Notes under the pieces: model-generated
What the model was told of the DNA's origin: nothing
The model's database searches: none
Seen by the model: the letters and a program-made list of their open reading frames with translations, nothing else
Part shown: positions 44,271 through 56,430 of the stretch, piece after piece
Layout: each line of letters starts with the position of its first letter
How positions within the stretch are numbered: position 1 is the stretch's first letter
Source: Mytilus trossulus
Taxonomy: Eukaryota > Mollusca > Bivalvia > Mytilida > Mytilidae
DNA length: 64,000 nucleotides
Assembly (NCBI RefSeq): GCF_036588685.1
Contig: NC_086382.1
Coordinates: forward strand, 65,208,929-65,272,928
Direction: 5' to 3'
Translations under genes and position numbers: made by a program

Positions 44271-44759
44271 ATTCGGTTAGAAGCACCTTTTATGTAAATA
44301 TTTATAAAATGTATAGATGAAATGTCAATGAATACATATATAGCGTCCAATTCAGATCACACTATATTGAAACGATAGTTTTGTATATACATGTAGTTTA
44401 CAGTTTGTTTTGATATTGGACCAGTATCAACGTTATTGTTCGTTACACTGATAAAATACTGTGTTTAATACAACACAAACAATGATTCATATAGTGTTAA
44501 AGACACAAGAAATGTTAATTCATCATTCAAGATATATGGTATATTGACTCTGTAAGTAGCGTTCACCTTATCATCATAATCATTTAGCCGTGTAGTATCG
44601 AGACCTTATATTTGTGTGGTTATTATATATAGTCGTTGAAAATAATCATCTCTACATCTTTTGACGACTCTACATCCCCTTAAACTATCAAATATCTCAG
44701 TTTATGTTGCTACAAATTTTCATTCATGGGCGCAGCCATTACAGGGGAGATAAAAAATA

Positions 44760-44906
44760 GATTTTTGAAGCTATGTGTTTGACTTTGTTATAACGTTTAA
44801 TGTTTTTTTCAAATTTATGTTGCAATGAGATTTTTTACTTATTTTTTTATTTATAACATACAGTTAAAAAGCATGAGATTTTATTTTTAAACATACATGT
44901 ACTATT
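44760..44906. repeat. Target-site duplication of the Tx1-like LINE, right copy (147 bp)
   Basis: Identical partner of 37783-37929 at the LINE 5' end. Confidence 0.9.
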
Positions 44907-45841
44907 AGACTCGTTGATTTTAGGAAATAAATCAGCATATGTTTAGATATGATTTCATTGTAACAAAGTGATGTACAACATTTTTTATTTTTTATTTCTT
45001 GTTATAAATTCCTATAGTTATTTAAAACACTTTAGCGGATAAATTTTTTAAGCGATTTTATGTGTCTCAAATATTGTTAGCTGTTTACTTTACTACTGGC
45101 ATATCAGTTTTTTTTTATATATATATCATGTTAGTTGACAATGCACATTTTCATAAGTAAATAATAAATTTCGCTCTTTATAAAGAACCATCAAAATAAC
45201 AAATTCACTAAATTGATGGTACCGGTAACATAAAAACATGCTATTTTTCTGACGTGACCTTAGATATTTAAATCAGAGCTAAATATAAATATTTTTCCAA
45301 TGTAAGCAAAATAGTCACTGCCTAGTTTTACATATTTAATAAATTTTGTATACTTCCTAATCATTCGTTACTTTTTTTCTTCAAATTAACACACTCCAAT
45401 GAAGAGCACACTGAAAAACGTCTTTGAAATTTCGGCGGAATAAACATATACATTGTGATGGAACTGCTAGCATCTTCGGTCTAGTAAATCAATTATGTGT
45501 CTTTCGCAGAAAACATGGCTTATCCGGAGCTAATAAAATTGTTAATACCGACGATAGTTTGACAAAGTCTAAAAAATAAACCGTTGGTTTCAACTTTGAA
45601 TCCAAATACTAGTAATCAGTAAAGAAGTAAAATGGAATCCGATAACACTCCTTTCTATCATTTGATAAGTACAATTTTCACCTTATACCGTTTCGCGCAT
45701 GTGTAACTATTCAGGGTATTTTTGTTGATGTTTAAATTTGGGTTTTCCCTTGTCATATTTTGTTTTACATTACAAGTAAACCAAGATCCATGCAGTATAA
45801 ATCAGAATTTCGATATCAACAACAGTAGAATTGGGATATCC
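44907..45841. other. No gene seen
   Basis: AT-rich single-copy-looking sequence between the LINE and the minisatellite. Confidence 0.4.
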
Positions 45842-48800
45842 AGATCTGTATTAGGAGGATTGATCCATGGGTTGTACTAGGCGGATTGATCATGGATTGT
45901 ACTAGGCGGATTGATCATGGATTGTATTAAGAGGACTGATCCTGGATTGTACTAGGAGGATTGATCCTGGATTGTACTAGGAGGATTGATCCTGGATTGT
46001 ACTAGGAGGACTGATCCTGGATTGTACTAGGAGGATTGATCCTGGATTGTACTAAGAGGATTGATCCTGGATTGTACTAGGAGGATTGATCCTGGATTTT
46101 ACTAGGAGGATTGATCCTGGATTGTAAGTTAGGAGGATTGATCCTGGATTATACTAGGAGGATTGATCATGGATTGTACTAAGAGGATTGATCCTGGATT
46201 GTACTAGGAGGATTGGTCCTGGATTTTACTAGGAGGATTGATCCTGGATTATACTAGGAGAATTGATCCTGGATTATACTAGGAGGATTGATCATGGATT
46301 GTACTAAGAGGATTGATCATGAATTGTACTAGGAGGATTGATCCTGGATTGTACTAGGAGGATTGATCCTGGATTATACTAGGAGGATTGATCATGGATT
46401 GTACTAAGAGGATTGATCCTGGATTGTACTAGGAGGATTGATCCTGGATTGTACTAGGAGGATTGATCCTGGATTGTACTAGGAGGATTGGTCCTGGATT
46501 GTACTAGGAGGATTGATCCTGGATTGTACTAGGAGGATTGATCATGGATTGTACTAGGCGGATTGATCATGGATTGTACTAGGAGGATTGATCATGGATT
46601 GTACTAGGAGGATTGATCCTGGATTGTACTAGGCGGATTGATCATGGATTGTACTAGGCGGATTGATCATGGATTGTACTAGGAGGATTGATCATGGATT
46701 GTATTAGGAGGATTGATCCATGGATTGTACTAGGAGGATTGATCCTGGATTGTACTAGGAGGATTGATCCTGGATTATACTAGGAGGATTGATCATGTAT
46801 TGTACTAAGAGGATTGATCCTGGATTGTACTAGGAGGATTGATCCTGGATTGTACTAGGAGGATTGATCCTGGATTGTACTAGGAGGATTGGTCCTGGAT
46901 TGTACTAGGAGGATTGATCCTGGATTGTACTAGGAGGATTGATCATGGATTGTACTAGGCGGATTGATCATGGATTGTACTAGGAGGATTGATCATGGAT
47001 TGTACTAGGAGGATTGATCCTGGATTGTACTAGGCGGATTGATCATGGATTGTACTAGGCGGATTGATCATGGATTGTACTAGGAGGATTGATCATGGAT
47101 TGTATTAGGAGGATTGATCCATGGATTGTACTAGGAGGATTGATCCTGGATTGTACTAGGAGGATTGATCATGGATTGTACTAGGAGGATTGATCCTGGA
47201 TTGCACTAGGAGGATTGATCCTGGATTGTATTAGGAGGATTGATCATGGATTGTATTAGGAGGATTGATCATGGATTGTACTAGGAGGATTGATCCTGGA
47301 TTTTACTAGGAGGATTGATCCTGGATTGTACTAAGAGGACTGATCCTGGATTGTACTAGGAGGATTGGTCCTGGATTTTACTAGGAGGATTGATTCTGGA
47401 TTGTACTAAGAGGATTGATCATGGATTGTACTAGGAGGATTGGTCCTGGATTTTACTAGGAGGATTGATCCTGGATTGTACTAAGAGGACTGATCCTGGA
47501 TTGTACTAGGAGGATTGATCATGGATTATACTAGGAGGATTGATCCTGGATTGTACTAGGAGGATTGATCATGGATTGTACTAGGAGGATTGATCCTGGA
47601 TTGCACTAGGAGGATTGATCCTGGATTGTATTAGGAGGATTGATCCTGGATTGTACTAGGAGGATTGGTCCTGGATTGTACTAGGAGGATTGATCCTGGA
47701 TTGTACTAAGAGGACTGATCCTGGATTGTATTAGGAGGATTGATTCTGTATTGTACTAAGAGGATTGATCCTGGATTGTACTAAGAGGATTGATCCTGGA
47801 TTGTACTAAGAGGATTGATCCTGGATTGTACTAAGAGGATTGATCCTGGATTGTACTAGGATGATTGATCCTGGATTGTACTAAGATGATTGATCCTGGA
47901 TTGTACTAAGAGGATTGATCCTGGATTGTATTAGGAGGATTGATCATGGATTGTACTAAGAGGATTGATCCTGGATTGTACTAAGAGGACTGATCCTGGA
48001 TTGTACTAGGAGGATTGATCCTGGATTGTACTAGGAGGATTGATCCTGGATTGTACTAGGAGGATTGATCCTGGATTGTACTAAGAGGATTGATTTTGGA
48101 TTGTACTAAGAGGACTGATCCTGGATTGTAGTAGGAGGATTGATCCTGGATTGTACTAAGAGGATTGATCTTGGATTGGATTAGGAGGATTGATCCTGGA
48201 TTGCACTAAGAGGATTGATCCTGGATTGTACTCGGAGGATTGATCCTGGATTGTATTAGGAGGATTGATCCATGGATTTTACTAGGAGGATTGATCCTGG
48301 ATTGTACTAAGAGGACTGATCCTGGATTGTACTAGGAGGATTGGTCCTGGATTTTACTAGGAGGATTGATTCTGGATTGTACTAAGAGGATTGATCATGG
48401 ATTGTACTAGGAGGATTGGTCCTGGATTTTACTAGGAGGATTGATCCTGGATTGTACTAAGAGGACTGATCCTGGATTGTACTAGGAGGATTGATCATGG
48501 ATTATACTAGGAGGATTGATCCTGGATTGTACTAGGAGGATTGATCATGGATTGTACTAGGAGGATTGATCCTGGATTGCACTAGGAGGATTGATCCTGG
48601 ATTGTATTAGGAGGATTGATCCTGGATTGTACTAGGAGGATTGGTCCTGGATTGTACTAGGAGGATTGATCCTGGATTGTACTAAGAGGACTGATCCTGG
48701 ATTGTATTAGGAGGATTGATTCTGTATTGTACTAAGAGGATTGATCCTGGATTGTACTAAGAGGATTGATCCTGGATTGTACTAAGAGGATTGATCCTGG

Positions 48801-51800
48801 ATTGTACTAAGAGGATTGATCCTGGATTGTACTAGGATGATTGATCCTGGATTGTACTAAGATGATTGATCCTGGATTGTACTAAGAGGATTGATCCTGG
48901 ATTGTATTAGGAGGATTGATCATGGATTGTACTAAGAGGATTGATCCTGGATTGTACTAAGAGGACTGATCCTGGATTGTACTAGGAGGATTGATCCTGG
49001 ATTGTACTAGGAGGATTGATCCTGGATTGTACTAGGAGGATTGATCCTGGATTGTACTAAGAGGATTGATTTTGGATTGTACTAAGAGGACTGATCCTGG
49101 ATTGTAGTAGGAGGATTGATCCTGGATTGTACTAAGAGGATTGATCTTGGATTGGATTAGGAGGATTGATCCTGGATTGCACTAAGAGGATTGATCCTGG
49201 ATTGTACTCGGAGGATTGATCCTGGATTGTATTAGGAGGATTGATCCATGGATTGTACTAGGAGGATTGATCCTGGATTGTACTAGGAGGACTGATCATG
49301 GATTATACTAGGAGGATTGATCATGGATTGTACTAGGAGGATTGATCATGGATTATACTAGGAGGATTGATCATGGATTGTACTAGGAGGATTGATCATG
49401 GATTGTACTAGGAGGATTGGTCCTGGATTGTACTAGGAGGATTGATCCTGGATTGTACTAGGAGGACTGATCCTGGATTGTACTAGGAGGATTGATCATG
49501 GATTGTACTAGGAGGATTGATCCTGGATTGTACTCGGAGGATTGATCCTGGATTGTATTAGGAGGATTGATCCATGGATTGTACTAGGAGGATTGATCCT
49601 GGATTGTACTAGGAGGACTGATCATGGATTATACTAGGAGGATTGATCATGGATTGTACTAGGAGGATTGATCATGGATTATACTAGGAGGATTGATCAT
49701 GGATTGTACTAGGAGGATTGATCATGGATTGTACTAGGAGGATTGGTCCTGGATTGTACTAGGAGGATTGATCCTGGATTGTACTAGGAGGACTGATCCT
49801 GGATTGTACTAGGAGGATTGATCATGGATTGTACTAGGAGGATTGATCCTGGATTGTACTCGGAGGATTGATCCTGGATTGTATTAGGAGGATTGATCCA
49901 TGGATTGTACTAGGAGGATTGATCCTGGATTGTACTAGGAGGACTGATCATGGATTATACTAGGAGGATTGATCATGGATTGTACTAGGAGGATTGATCC
50001 TGGATTGCACTAAGAGGATTGATCCTGGATTGTACTCGGAGGATTGATCCTGGATTGTATTAGGAGGATTGATCCATGGATTGTACTAGGAGGATTGATC
50101 CTGGATTGTACTAGGAGGACTGATCATGGATTATACTAGGAGGATTGATCATGGATTGTACTAGGAGGATTGATCATGGATTATACTAGGAGGATTGATC
50201 ATGGATTGTACTAGGAGGATTGATCCTGGATTGTACTAGGAGGATTGATCATGGATTGTACTAGGAGGATTGATCCTGGATTGCACTAGGAGGATTGATC
50301 CTGGATTGTATTAGGAGGATTGATCCTGGATTGTACTAGGAGGATTGATCCTGGAATGTACTAAGAGAACTGATCCTGGATTGTACTAGGAGGATTGGTC
50401 CTGGATTGTACTAGGAGGATTGATCCTGGATTGTACTAGGAGGATTGATCATGGATTGTACTAGGAGGATTGATCCTGGATTGCACTAGGAGAATTGATC
50501 ATGGATTGTATTAGGAGGATTGATCATGGATTGTATTAGGAGGATTGATCCTGGATTGTACTAGGAGGATTGATCCTGGATTTTACTAGGAGGATTGATC
50601 CTGGATTGTACTAAGAGGACTGATCCTGGATTGTACTAGGAGGATTGGTCCTGGATTTTACTAGGAGGATTGATCCTGGATTGTACTAAGAGGATTGATC
50701 ATGGATTGTACTAGGAGGATTGGTCCTGGATTTTACTAGGAGGATTGATCCTGGATTGTACTAAGAGGATTGATCATGGATTGTACTAAGAGGATTGATC
50801 CTGGATTGTATTAGGAGGATTGATCATGGATTGTACTAAGAGGATTGATCCTGGATTGTACTAAGAGGACTGATCCTGGATTGTACTAGGAGGATTGATC
50901 CTGGATTGTACTAGGAGGATTGATCCTGGATTGTACTAGGAGGATTGATCCTGGATTGTACTAAGAGGATTGATTTTGGATTGTACTAAGAGGACTGATC
51001 CTGGATTGTAGTAGGAGGATTGATCCTGGATTGTACTAAGAGGATTGATCTTGGATTGGATTAGGAGGATTGATCCTGGATTGCACTAAGAGGATTGATC
51101 CTGGATTGTACTCGGAGGATTGATCCTGGATTGTATTAGGAGGATTGATCCATGGATTGTACTAGGAGGATTGATCCTGGATTGTACTAGGAGGACTGAT
51201 CATGGATTATACTAGGAGGATTGATCATGGATTGTACTAGGAGGATTGATCATGGATTATACTAGGAGGATTGATCATGGATTGTACTAGGAGGATTGAT
51301 CATGGATTGTACTAGGAGGATTGATCCTGGATTGCACTAGGAGGATTGATCCTGGATTGTATTAGGAGGATTGATCCTGGATTGTACTAGGAGGATTGAT
51401 CCTGGATTGTACTAAGAGGACTGATCCTGGATTGTACTAGGAGGATTGGTCCTGGATTGTACTAGGAGGATTGATCCTGGATTGTACTAGGAGGATTGAT
51501 CATGGATTGTACTAGGAGGATTGATCCTGGATTGCACTAGGAGGATTGATCATGGATTGTATTAGGAGGATTGATCATGGATTGTATTAGGAGGATTGAT
51601 CCTGGATTGTACTAGGAGGATTGATCCTGGATTTTACTAGGAGGATTGATCCTGGATTGTACTAAGAGGACTGATCCTGGATTGTACTAGGAGGATTGGT
51701 CCTGGATTTTACTAGGAGGATTGATCCTGGATTGTACTAAGAGGATTGATCATGGATTGTACTAGGAGGATTGGTCCTGGATTTTACTAGGAGGATTGAT

Positions 51801-54800
51801 CCTGGATTGTACTAAGAGGACTGATCCTGGATTGTATTAGGAGGATTGATTCTGTATTGTACTAAGAGGATTGATCCTGGATTGTACTAAGAGGATTGAT
51901 CCTGGATTGTACTAGGAGGATTGATTCTGTATTGTACTAGGAGGATTGATTCTGTATTGTACTAGGAGGATTGATTCTGGATGCACTAGTAGGATTGATC
52001 ATGGATTGTACTAGGAGGATTGATCATGGATTGTACTAAGAGGACTGATCCTGGATTGTACTAGGAGGATTGATTCTGTATTGTACTAGGAGGATTGATT
52101 CTGGATGCACTAGTAGGATTGATCATGGATTGTACTAAGTGGATTGATCATGGATTGTACTAGGAGGATTGATCCTGGATTGTACTAGGAGGATTGATCC
52201 TGGATTGTACAAAGAGGATTGATCCTGGATTGAATTAGGAGGATTGATCCTGGATTGTACTAAAAGGATTGATCCTGGATTGTACTAGGAGGATTGATTC
52301 TGTATTGTACTAAGAGGATTGATCCTGAATTGTACTAAGAGGATTGATCCTGGATTGTACTAAGAGGATTGATCCTGGATTGTACTAGGAGGATTGATCC
52401 TGGATTGTACTAGGAGGATTGATCCTGGATTGTACTAGGAGGATTGGTCCTGGATTGTACTAAGAGGACTGATCCTGGATTGTACTAGGAGGATTGATTC
52501 TGTATTGTACTAGGAGGATTGATTCTGGATGCACTAGTAGGATTGATTATGGATTGTACTAGGAGGATTGATCCTGGATTGTACTAGGAGGATTGATTCT
52601 GGATGCACTAGGAGGATTGATCCTGGATTGTACTAGGCGGATTGATCATGGATTGTACTAGGCGGATTGATCATGGATTGTACTAGGAGGATTGATCATG
52701 GATTGTACTAGGAGGATTGATCATGGATTATACTAGGAGGATTGATCCTGGATTGTACTAAAAGGATTGATCCTGGATTGTACTAGGAGGATTGATTCTG
52801 TATTGTACTAAGAGGATTGATCATGGATTGTACTAAAAGGATTGATCCTGGATTGTACTAGGAGGATTGATTCTGTATTGTACTAAAAGGATTGATCCTG
52901 GATTGTACTAAGAGGATTGATCCTGGATTGTACTAAGAGGATTGATCCTGGATTGTACTAGGAGGATTGATCCTGGATTGTACTAGGAGGATTGATCCTG
53001 GATTGTACTAAGAGGATTGATCCTGGATTTTACTAAGAGGATTGATCCTGGATTGTACTAGGAGGATTGATCCTGGATTGTACTAGGAGGATTGATTCTG
53101 TATTGTACTAGGAGGATTGATCCTGGATTGTACTAGGAGAATTGATCCTGGATTGTACTAGTAGGATTAATCCATGGGTTGTACTAGGCGGATTGATCCT
53201 GGATTGTACTAGGCGGATTGATCCTGGATTTTACTAAGAGGATTGATCCTGGATTTTACTAAGAGGATTGATCCTGGATTGTACTAAGCGGATTGATCCT
53301 GGATTGTACAAGGAGGATTGATCCTGGATTGTACTAGGAGGATTGATCCATGGGTTGTACTAGGCGGATTGATCCTGGATTTTACTAGGAGGATTGATCC
53401 TGGATTTTACTAGGAGGATTGATCCTGGATTGTACTAGGAGAATTGATCCTGGATTGTACTAAGAGGATTGATCCTGGATTGTATTAGGAGGATTGATCC
53501 ATGGATTGTACTAGGAGGATTGATCCTGGATTTTACTAGGAGGATTGATCCATGGATTGTACTAGGAGGATTGATCCTGGATTGTACTAGAGGATTTATT
53601 CTGTATTGTACTAGTAGGATTGATCCTGGATTGTACTAAGAGGATTGATCCTGGATTGTACTAAAAGGATTGATCCTGGATTGCACTAAGAGGATTGATC
53701 CTGGATTGTATTAGGAGGATTGATCCATGGATTGTACTAGGAGGATTGATCCTGGATTGTACTAGGAGGATTGATCCTGGATTGTACTATGAGGATTGAT
53801 CCTGGATTGTACTAGGAGGATTGATCCTGGATTGTACTAAGAGGACTGATCCTGGATTGTACTAGGCGGATTGATCATGGATTATACTAGGAGGATTGAT
53901 CCTGGATTGTACTAGGATTGATCCTGGATTGTACCAGGAGAATTGATCCTGGATTGTACTAGGAGGATTGGTCCTGGATTGTACTAGGAGGACTGATCCT
54001 GGATTGTACTAAGAGGATTGATCCTGGATTGTATTAGGAGGATTGATCCTGGATTGTACTAGGAGGATTGATCATGGATTGTACTAGGAGGATTGATCAT
54101 GGATTGTACTAGGAGGATTGATCCTGGATTGTACTAGGAGGATTGATCATGGATTGTACTAAGAGGACTGATCCTGGATTGTACTAGGAGGATTGATTCT
54201 GTATTGTACTAGGAGGATTGATTCTGTATTGTACTAGGAGGATTGATCCTGGATTGTACTAAGCGGATTGATCCTGGATTTTACTAGGAGGATTGATCCT
54301 GGATTTTACTAAGAGGATTGATCCTGGATTGTACTAGGAGGATTGATCCTGGATTGTACTAAGCGGATTGATCATGGATTGTACAAGGAGGATTGATCCT
54401 GGATTGTACTAGGAGGATTGATCCTGGATTGTACTAGGAGGATTGATCCTGGATTGTACTAAGAGGATTGATCCTGGATTGTACTCGGATGATTGATCCT
54501 GGATTGTACTTGGAGGATTGATCCTGGATTGTACTAGGCGGATTGATCATGGATTATACTAGGAGGATTGATCATGGATTGTACTAGGAGGATTGATCAT
54601 GGATTATACTAGGAGGATTGATCCTGGATTGTACTATGAGGATTGATCCTGGATTGTACTAGGAGGATTGATCCTGGATTTTACTAGGAGGATTGATCCT
54701 GGATTGTACTATGAGGATTGATCCTGGATTGTACTAGGAGGATTGATCCTGGATTGTACTAGGGGGATTGATCCTGGATTGTACTGGGGGATTGATCCTG

Positions 54801-54840
54801 GATTGTACTAGGAGGATTGATCATGGATTGTACTAGGCGG
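45842..54840. repeat. 9-kb minisatellite, 25-bp unit, about 360 copies
   Basis: Head-to-tail units based on AGGAGGATTGATCCTGGATT plus five further bases (GTACT). Recurrent variants include CATGG for CCTGG (creating TGATCA), AAGAGG, AGGCGG, GGTCC, TTTTACT, and 26-bp units with CCATGG. The 25-bp period is not a multiple of three and stops occur in every frame, so it is non-coding. Higher-order copies are visible: 976-bp offset (47391 and 48367; 47741 and 48717; 48121 and 49097), 401 bp (46491 and 46892) and 326 bp (49204, 49530 and 49856). Confidence 0.97.
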
Positions 54841-56430
54841 TTACTTAGAATGCACAATCATGTCAGTAATAGGATTAACTTCACCATGAAATAAACTTAT
54901 CAAAACTTGTTCGAGTCAGTCAAAAGAAGTATCGGGGCATTTCCCGGCTGAATTTATTTCAACAGTGACTACGATTTCCAGACATTAAATTAATCAAATT
55001 TTAGATGGTTCAAAACTTAAATGCTAAGAGATTATTGTTAAAACCTATACCAACACTTAACTGCAGGAAATTATATAGTTATGGTTTTCCTTGCAATTTT
55101 CTGAAATGAATGTTAACTTGAAAACTGGTGAGAAAATGATCATGTCAAGGATTTGTATAGTAAGACTACATATACAAATCCTTGATCATGTTGATTTACG
55201 CAAAAGCTATAGCTTGTTTTGCTGCCTCTGCCATTTACTGTTGTTAATCCAAAACTGTTTTAAAAATTATTGCCGAATGGAAAGTCCATGGCAGAGGGTA
55301 TTGGAGTTGGAAAACAAAATGACTTTTTTATTGGGCTCTTATATTGACAAATAATTGACTAGTTATAAGACAATCACTAAACAATTCTTGGTAAAATTTT
55401 AAAAAAATCATTTTTTCAACAATTTTATTTTTGATTACCAAATTAATCAAATGCATTATATTGCAATACACAACAGACATACTTTGATAGTAGATAAAGA
55501 GATCTGATATAATAAGCTAAATCCAGTTTTAAAAGTTTAATTGGGTTAAATATGACAAATAGTAGGATTCGGCTTTCAAACGAAAAAAAAAACAATCAAA
55601 ATCTTAAAACTTTGATTTTCCCCGGTTTTAGCTGTTTTTTATGATGTTTTTCAGTATAACAATGATAATATGTAAACAAATTGATTGCAGATAAATGTCT
55701 TACTATCTTTTAATAATTCATTCATTAAGGTTCTGCACTCTAGAGTCTAGAGAGATAAAAATCAGCATCAGTTAAAAAAACACTGAATTTTAGAGTTTTC
55801 CCAATTTTCCGCAGTTTAACTTTCAAAATTCCATTTTTTACCCAAAAATGACCCTTTTCCGCAAAATATATTTTTGTATATTTGTACTATATGTACTATG
55901 TGATGTATATATGTATATAAACTTTGGTTTTTACCATTAAAATCTTTTGTTGCAATTTGTTTGAGGTTGACCCTTATTTAGAACAGATTGACTAAACTAT
56001 TGGTATATTATTCATATCTTCTATGTTTAATATATGAATTATATTAATGATATAAACATAATTCAGTATCCCTTTTTATCCAATCATGGCCCTATAAAGT
56101 CAGAGGCAAATTCTAGTTAGAAACCAGCAGGTGTATTTTGCCGCAAAGTTTTATTATGTGAAAATTGACCAACTGCAAATTTTTTTTAATTTCTACATGG
56201 AGAAACATCCTATGGAATACTTTAAAAAAAAACCCAGTATACATGAAAATATTTCCTAACGGCTGCATGCGACCTTGGTACGAGACAAATAGAGGACGAA
56301 ATTACCACATTATCCGGAAGCTTTGTGGTCTGGTTCCGTGTTTACTTCTTAGGTACCAGGTGTTCTCTAATGCAGTTTGCTGACGTGTTTTTGGTATCTG
56401 CATTTATTGCATTTTAATTTACTGTAAACC
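54841..56430. promoter_or_regulatory. SEC63 upstream region
   Basis: Between the minisatellite and the SEC63 ATG. It contains a hairpin at 55141-55190 (19-bp arms, AAGGATTTGTATA and inverse). No TATA box is fixed. The start context is AAACCATGG, a good Kozak match. The transcription start is not determinable from sequence alone. Confidence 0.4.

Larger units (their letters stand above)
37930..44759 (-). mobile_element. Full-length Tx1/L1-like LINE
   Basis: A 6830-bp element on the minus strand: 5'UTR 44271-44759, ORF1 43503-44270, a 1518-bp spacer, ORF2 38205-41984, 3'UTR and A-rich tail 37930-37974 (poly(T) on the plus strand). It is flanked by perfect 147-bp direct repeats. Both ORFs are intact and the target duplication is undiverged, so it is a very recent and possibly active insertion. 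Confidence 0.9.

Noticed and set aside
37715..45325. Outer element with CAGTG ends enclosing the LINE
   Set aside because: GGCAGTGCATGGCTATTTTG at 37721 and the loosely inverse GCAAAATAGTCACTGCC at 45306 are similar, but the flanks show no target duplication and the match is short.
45842..54840. CRISPR-like array or coding repeat protein
   Set aside because: Units are contiguous with no unique spacers, and 25-bp periodicity with stops in all frames rules out coding.
56165..56383. 72-codon frame upstream of SEC63
   Set aside because: It ends just before the SEC63 start with no homology and is probably 5'UTR or promoter.
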